Assembly (NCBI GenBank): GCA_038748775.1
Contig: JBCDIT010000005.1
Span: 1-64,000, forward strand
DNA length: 64,000 bases
From: DAIQNV01 sp038748775
GTDB lineage: Bacteria; Planctomycetota; Phycisphaerae; Phycisphaerales; UBA1924
Reading direction: 5' to 3'
Under the pieces are notes generated by a model. That model saw only the letters and a list, made by a program, of their open reading frames with translations, made no database searches and was not told the origin of the DNA. The position numbers and the translations under genes were made by a program. How positions within the stretch are numbered: the first letter of the stretch is position 1; each line of letters opens with the position of its first letter. Below, piece by piece: positions 61,324 through 64,000 of this stretch.

Positions 61324-61563
61324 ATGGACCCTCGCGTCGAAACCCATGCGTCGGCCGCCGAGTCGCTCGATCGGTCGACGGTCTCCGGTGCGGCGATGCT
61401 CCGGCTCGCAATGCTCGCTGGCGTCGCCGTGGGATTGGGCGTCCTGCTCCCCAGGACCTCCTCGCCTCAGCCGCCGTCAGGCCAGCCGCCGATGAACACC
61501 GATGTCGGGCAGCACAACGTTTCGGTTGTCGACCCGGTTATCAACGAGCCGCCCGCCCGCTGA
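61324..61563 (+). CDS. Small single-pass membrane protein of unknown function
   Basis: The 79-residue protein has a polar N-terminus, one hydrophobic helix (AAMLRLAMLAGVAVGLGVLL, ~24-42) and a Pro/Ser/Asn-rich external tail. GAGG at 61316-61319 precedes ATG 61324. It lies between the 3D-domain and DUF58 genes on the same strand and could be co-transcribed with either. No family is recognised. Confidence 0.55.
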   Translation: MDPRVETHASAAESLDRSTVSGAAMLRLAMLAGVAVGLGVLLPRTSSPQPPSGQPPMNTDVGQHNVSVVDPVINEPPAR

Positions 61564-61630
61564 GCGGGACCGGCGTCTTCCGTCGCCCCTTCGATCTGCG
61601 GGAGGCTCCGGAGCACTACGCTGCTTTGAC

Positions 61631-62635
61631 ATGCTCTCTGGATCTCGCAACCCGCCGCCTTCGACGACCGAGGAACTCCTGGGCACCGATCTGTCTCGAA
61701 GGCTCGACCGGCTCGACGTGATTTCACGCAAGGTGTTCGCCGGCAAGCTCCCCGGTGAACGCCGTTCCAAGCGACGGGGGCAGTCTGTCGAGTTCGATGA
61801 CTACCGCCAGTACGCCCCGGGCGACGACCTGCGGCACCTCGACTGGAACGTCTTCGCCCGCCTCGACCGGTTCTTCATCAAACTCTTCCGCGAGGAAGAA
61901 GACCTCGCGTTGCATGTCGTGATCGACGCATCCGAGTCCATGGACGCCGGGGAGCGTGATGCATCTGGCGGTCACGCGGCGGTGCCTTCGAAGCTCGTCT
62001 TCGCTCACCAAATCGCGATGGCCTTGGGCTATGTCGGCCTCGTTGGGCAGAACCGGGTCGGCGTGAGCGTCTTCGGGAGGCCCGGCGAGGGCCTCCGCCG
62101 CGTCTCCGGGCTTCGGGGCCGGCGGGCGGTCGAACGCCTCAGCGCGTTCTTGCTCGAGAGCCTACGGCCGGTGCCGCACGACGCGGAGGCCGACCCGCCG
62201 CTCGACTTCGCCTCCGGCCTCCGCCGGGTCGCGCTCGACCGAGGAGGGAAGGGTGTGCTCGTCCTCCTCAGCGATCTCCTAGTGCGCGACGGGCTGAACC
62301 GTGGACTCACCGACATCGGCATCGCGGCCTCCAAAGGGAGCCTCGACGCGTTTTGCTTGCAACTCTTGAGCCCGGGTGAACTCGACCCAGCCAGCGAACG
62401 CGACCGAGGCCTCGTCGGAGACCTCCGTCTCACCGACGCAGAGTCTGGGGCGCCCGCCGAAGTGACCCTTTCGAAGGACCTGCTGGAGCGGTACGAGAGA
62501 CGGCTTCGACTGCACGTCGATGACGTCGCAACGCTCTGTGCGTCGAGATCGATCGATCACCTTGTCGTGTCGACCGACACACCGGTCGATCGCCTGGTCT
62601 TGCAGAACCTTCGCCGTCGAGGCGTCGTCGGCTGA
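61631..62635 (+). CDS. DUF58 domain protein
   Basis: The DUF58 hallmark YAPGDDLRHLDWNVFARLDRFFIKLFREEEDL (positions ~60-95, quoted in parts: YAPGDDLRHLDW and ARLDRFFIK) is followed by a von Willebrand A-like domain starting VVIDASESM, with a MIDAS-like DxSxS. DUF58 proteins commonly stand next to MoxR AAA+ ATPases and VWA proteins in BatA-like operons; neither is seen in this window. There is no membrane segment, so this is the cytosolic form. ATG 61631 begins MLSGSRN. Length is 334 residues. Confidence 0.88.
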   Translation: MLSGSRNPPPSTTEELLGTDLSRRLDRLDVISRKVFAGKLPGERRSKRRGQSVEFDDYRQYAPGDDLRHLDWNVFARLDRFFIKLFREEEDLALHVVIDASESMDAGERDASGGHAAVPSKLVFAHQIAMALGYVGLVGQNRVGVSVFGRPGEGLRRVSGLRGRRAVERLSAFLLESLRPVPHDAEADPPLDFASGLRRVALDRGGKGVLVLLSDLLVRDGLNRGLTDIGIAASKGSLDAFCLQLLSPGELDPASERDRGLVGDLRLTDAESGAPAEVTLSKDLLERYERRLRLHVDDVATLCASRSIDHLVVSTDTPVDRLVLQNLRRRGVVG

Positions 62636-62650
62636 ATCCGAAAACAACAA

Positions 62651-62670
62651 CGCCCGGGTGTCCCCGGGCG
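62651..62670. terminator. Bidirectional intrinsic terminator
   Basis: CGCCCGGG-TGTC-CCCGGGCG is a perfect 8-bp stem with a 4-nt loop between the convergent DUF58 and PEP-CTERM genes. On the plus strand TCGTTTGAT follows; on the minus strand TTGTTGTTTT follows, a good U-tract. Confidence 0.85.
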
Positions 62671-62695
62671 TCGTTTGATCGGTGTGACTCGGCGA

Positions 62696-63406
62696 TCAGC
62701 GACGGCGACGCATCGCGACGAGCCCACCCAGGCCGAAGAGGGCCGCGGCGCCCGGGGCTGGCACGATCTCGTAGGTGTAGATCACCTCGACCGAGATGGT
62801 GATGTCGACCGGCGTGCCGGCGAACGACACGCCTCCAACGCCACCGGCGTTGAAGATCGACAGCGCGGTGAAGTCAATGTCGAACTGACCAGCGCCCTCG
62901 AACAGCGAGGCGAGCGGCTGCGTGAAGAACTCGCTGTTCGTGTCGCTCACGTTGACACCGAGCAGCTCGCCGAAGTCGGGGTCGCCCGGCTCGTTGTTAA
63001 AGTTCGAGTCATCGTCGCCGTTGTTCGCGGCCAGGTTGAAGCTGGTCGTGGTCACCGGGGCGACGTCCGGCAGGGCGACCGCGAGGGCGTCCGATGAAAG
63101 GACAACCGACGCGCCGAGTTCGGCCAAGTTGATGACGGCGGGGTCGAGACCATCGTTGTCGACCTGGAGAAGGCCGTTTTCGATTTCAGCGGTCGCGACA
63201 ATCTCTGCCGAGATCAGGTTGACAAAGGCAGGATCGCCGAAGTCAGCCGCGTTGAAGTAGTCGAAAAGGAACGAATCGACACCGGCGGTCACGTCCGAGG
63301 TGAAGTTCGGGACACCCGAGAACGAGGCCAACTGGGTCGACGTGAGCTGGGCCGAAGCGAGACCGGTGGTCGCGACGAGCACCGCCGCAGCAAAGGAACG
63401 ATTCAT
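62696..63406 (-). CDS. Secreted PEP-CTERM-type protein
   Basis: A signal peptide (AAAVLVATTGLASAQ) leads into an acidic, beta-rich domain of ~190 residues rich in Asp, Asn, Thr and Val. The C-terminus has VPAPGAAALFGLGGL, a short helix and RRRR, a clear PEP-CTERM variant as found in Phycisphaerae. GAGGAGAATCTG before ATG 63406 sets the start. The protein is probably cleaved by exosortase and displayed outside. Biological role is unknown. Length is 236 residues. A strong terminator follows it. Confidence 0.85.
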   Translation of the reverse strand: MNRSFAAAVLVATTGLASAQLTSTQLASFSGVPNFTSDVTAGVDSFLFDYFNAADFGDPAFVNLISAEIVATAEIENGLLQVDNDGLDPAVINLAELGASVVLSSDALAVALPDVAPVTTTSFNLAANNGDDDSNFNNEPGDPDFGELLGVNVSDTNSEFFTQPLASLFEGAGQFDIDFTALSIFNAGGVGGVSFAGTPVDITISVEVIYTYEIVPAPGAAALFGLGGLVAMRRRR

Positions 63407-63578
63407 CAGATTCTCCTCTCGCGATATCTCGAGCGGAGATCCCCCCCCGCGCGAGCGCAATGACACAAGAACAGTGCCTTGGCTCGTCTCCGCACGGAGG
63501 ATACCAGAAAAACTAGGGTGAACCACCAATCCGCGAATCAACGGCGCAGATTCACGTGAATCCGGCCACCCGCCCAAA

Positions 63579-64000
63579 TCAGACCTGATCCGAGAGCTTG
63601 CCCTGGAACTGTTCGAGGTCACCCTGCCGTCCGAGGATCTGATCGATCACGCCTCGATATTCGGGGGATGGTTGAGGCGGCGCAGCCCCTCCGAGCAACT
63701 CCGCGTACACCTCGTCGGTGAGCCCGAGATACATCCGCATCGCGTAGTCGTACACCGCGTCGTCCTCATCGCGGCTCAAGTCCAGCTTGAGCTCGTTGAT
63801 GATCTTCGTGCCCAGCGCGATGAACGCGTCGAACGTCTCCTGCGATGCTCGCCCCTGAATCCACGCGCCGATCGGGCCGCGGAACGGAGGCTTGGCCATC
63901 TCGGTCCCGGGCTTCTTGGTCACCTGGCACATGAACGAGCCCGAGGTCGCCGTCGCAGCCGTTGGCTTGGTCGCGATTTCAGGGATCGGCCGCCCGAGTT
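63579..64000 (-). CDS. Possible YggX-like Fe(2+)-trafficking protein, 5' end beyond the window
   Basis: The visible ~140 residues include FMCQVTKKPGTEMAKPPF, a central GAWIQGRASQETFDAF, and IALGTKIINELKLDL. That order resembles YggX (conserved Cys near the start, then a PF/P motif, and KEAW...MLINEKKLNM in the family). YggX protects Fe-S clusters from oxidation. The frame is open to the window edge, and the first ATG in it (63932) has no ribosome-binding site, so the gene probably begins outside. The assignment is by pattern only and could be wrong. Confidence 0.5.
   Translation of the reverse strand, partial: LGRPIPEIATKPTAATATSGSFMCQVTKKPGTEMAKPPFRGPIGAWIQGRASQETFDAFIALGTKIINELKLDLSRDEDDAVYDYAMRMYLGLTDEVYAELLGGAAPPQPSPEYRGVIDQILGRQGDLEQFQGKLSDQV

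Overview
The window is about 64 kb of dense, GC-rich bacterial chromosome. It most likely comes from a planctomycete of the class Phycisphaerae. The reasons are two secreted proteins with the Pro-Ala/Ser-Pro-Gly, transmembrane, Arg-cluster form of PEP-CTERM tail, a tail-anchored Hanks-type kinase, a sulfatase, a TIGR03546/TIGR03545-type membrane protein, and ordinary bacterial housekeeping genes with very high GC at third codon positions. No rRNA, CRISPR array, prophage or insertion sequence was seen. The single tRNA gene is tRNA-Ser(GGA) at the left end.

Layout. 0-7 kb: tRNA-Ser, a PAP2 phosphatase diverging from an ArnT/PMT-like glycosyltransferase, truB, and two unknown membrane proteins. 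7-14.5 kb: folE2, then a tightly overlapping chain of PBP2, RodA, RsmG and a DinG-type helicase (wall elongation, ribosome modification, DNA repair). 14.5-19 kb: a PEP-CTERM protein, a GH2 glycosidase and a phosphomannomutase/phosphoglucomutase. 19-26 kb: a membrane P-loop NTPase, an HxlR-regulated quinone oxidoreductase/crotonase pair, an LCAT-like lipase and a class-C serine hydrolase. 26-38 kb: UvrD/PcrA helicase coupled to a zinc-ribbon protein, DUF2750, an APC permease fused to a universal-stress domain, a Ser/Thr kinase, infC with an AUC start, a TIGR03546-TIGR03545 fusion, a HIT protein and a YCII lipoprotein.

38-46 kb is the most mosaic part. It has an orphan HsdR_N-type nuclease that also appears to start at AUC. 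It also has a TetR / membrane protein / short-chain dehydrogenase cassette lying between intact uvrA and a decayed second copy of the uvrA 3' end in the same orientation. 46-56 kb is one long minus-strand run: gcvH, an ABC ATPase and FtsX-type permease, an NfeD/ClpP-like protease, a sulfatase, uvrB and two small proteins. 56-64 kb holds a TIM-barrel protein, cmk, plsC, htpX, a TauE/SafE permease, a 3D-domain protein, a DUF58 protein, a second PEP-CTERM protein and the end of a possible YggX-like protein.

Functional themes are nucleotide excision repair (UvrA, UvrB, UvrD/PcrA, DinG), wall and lipid metabolism (PBP2, RodA, PAP2, PlsC), and two small repressor circuits whose operators can be read in the sequence: HxlR at 22842-22861 and TetR at 41484-41503. 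Assignments rest on reading motifs by eye; no database search was run.
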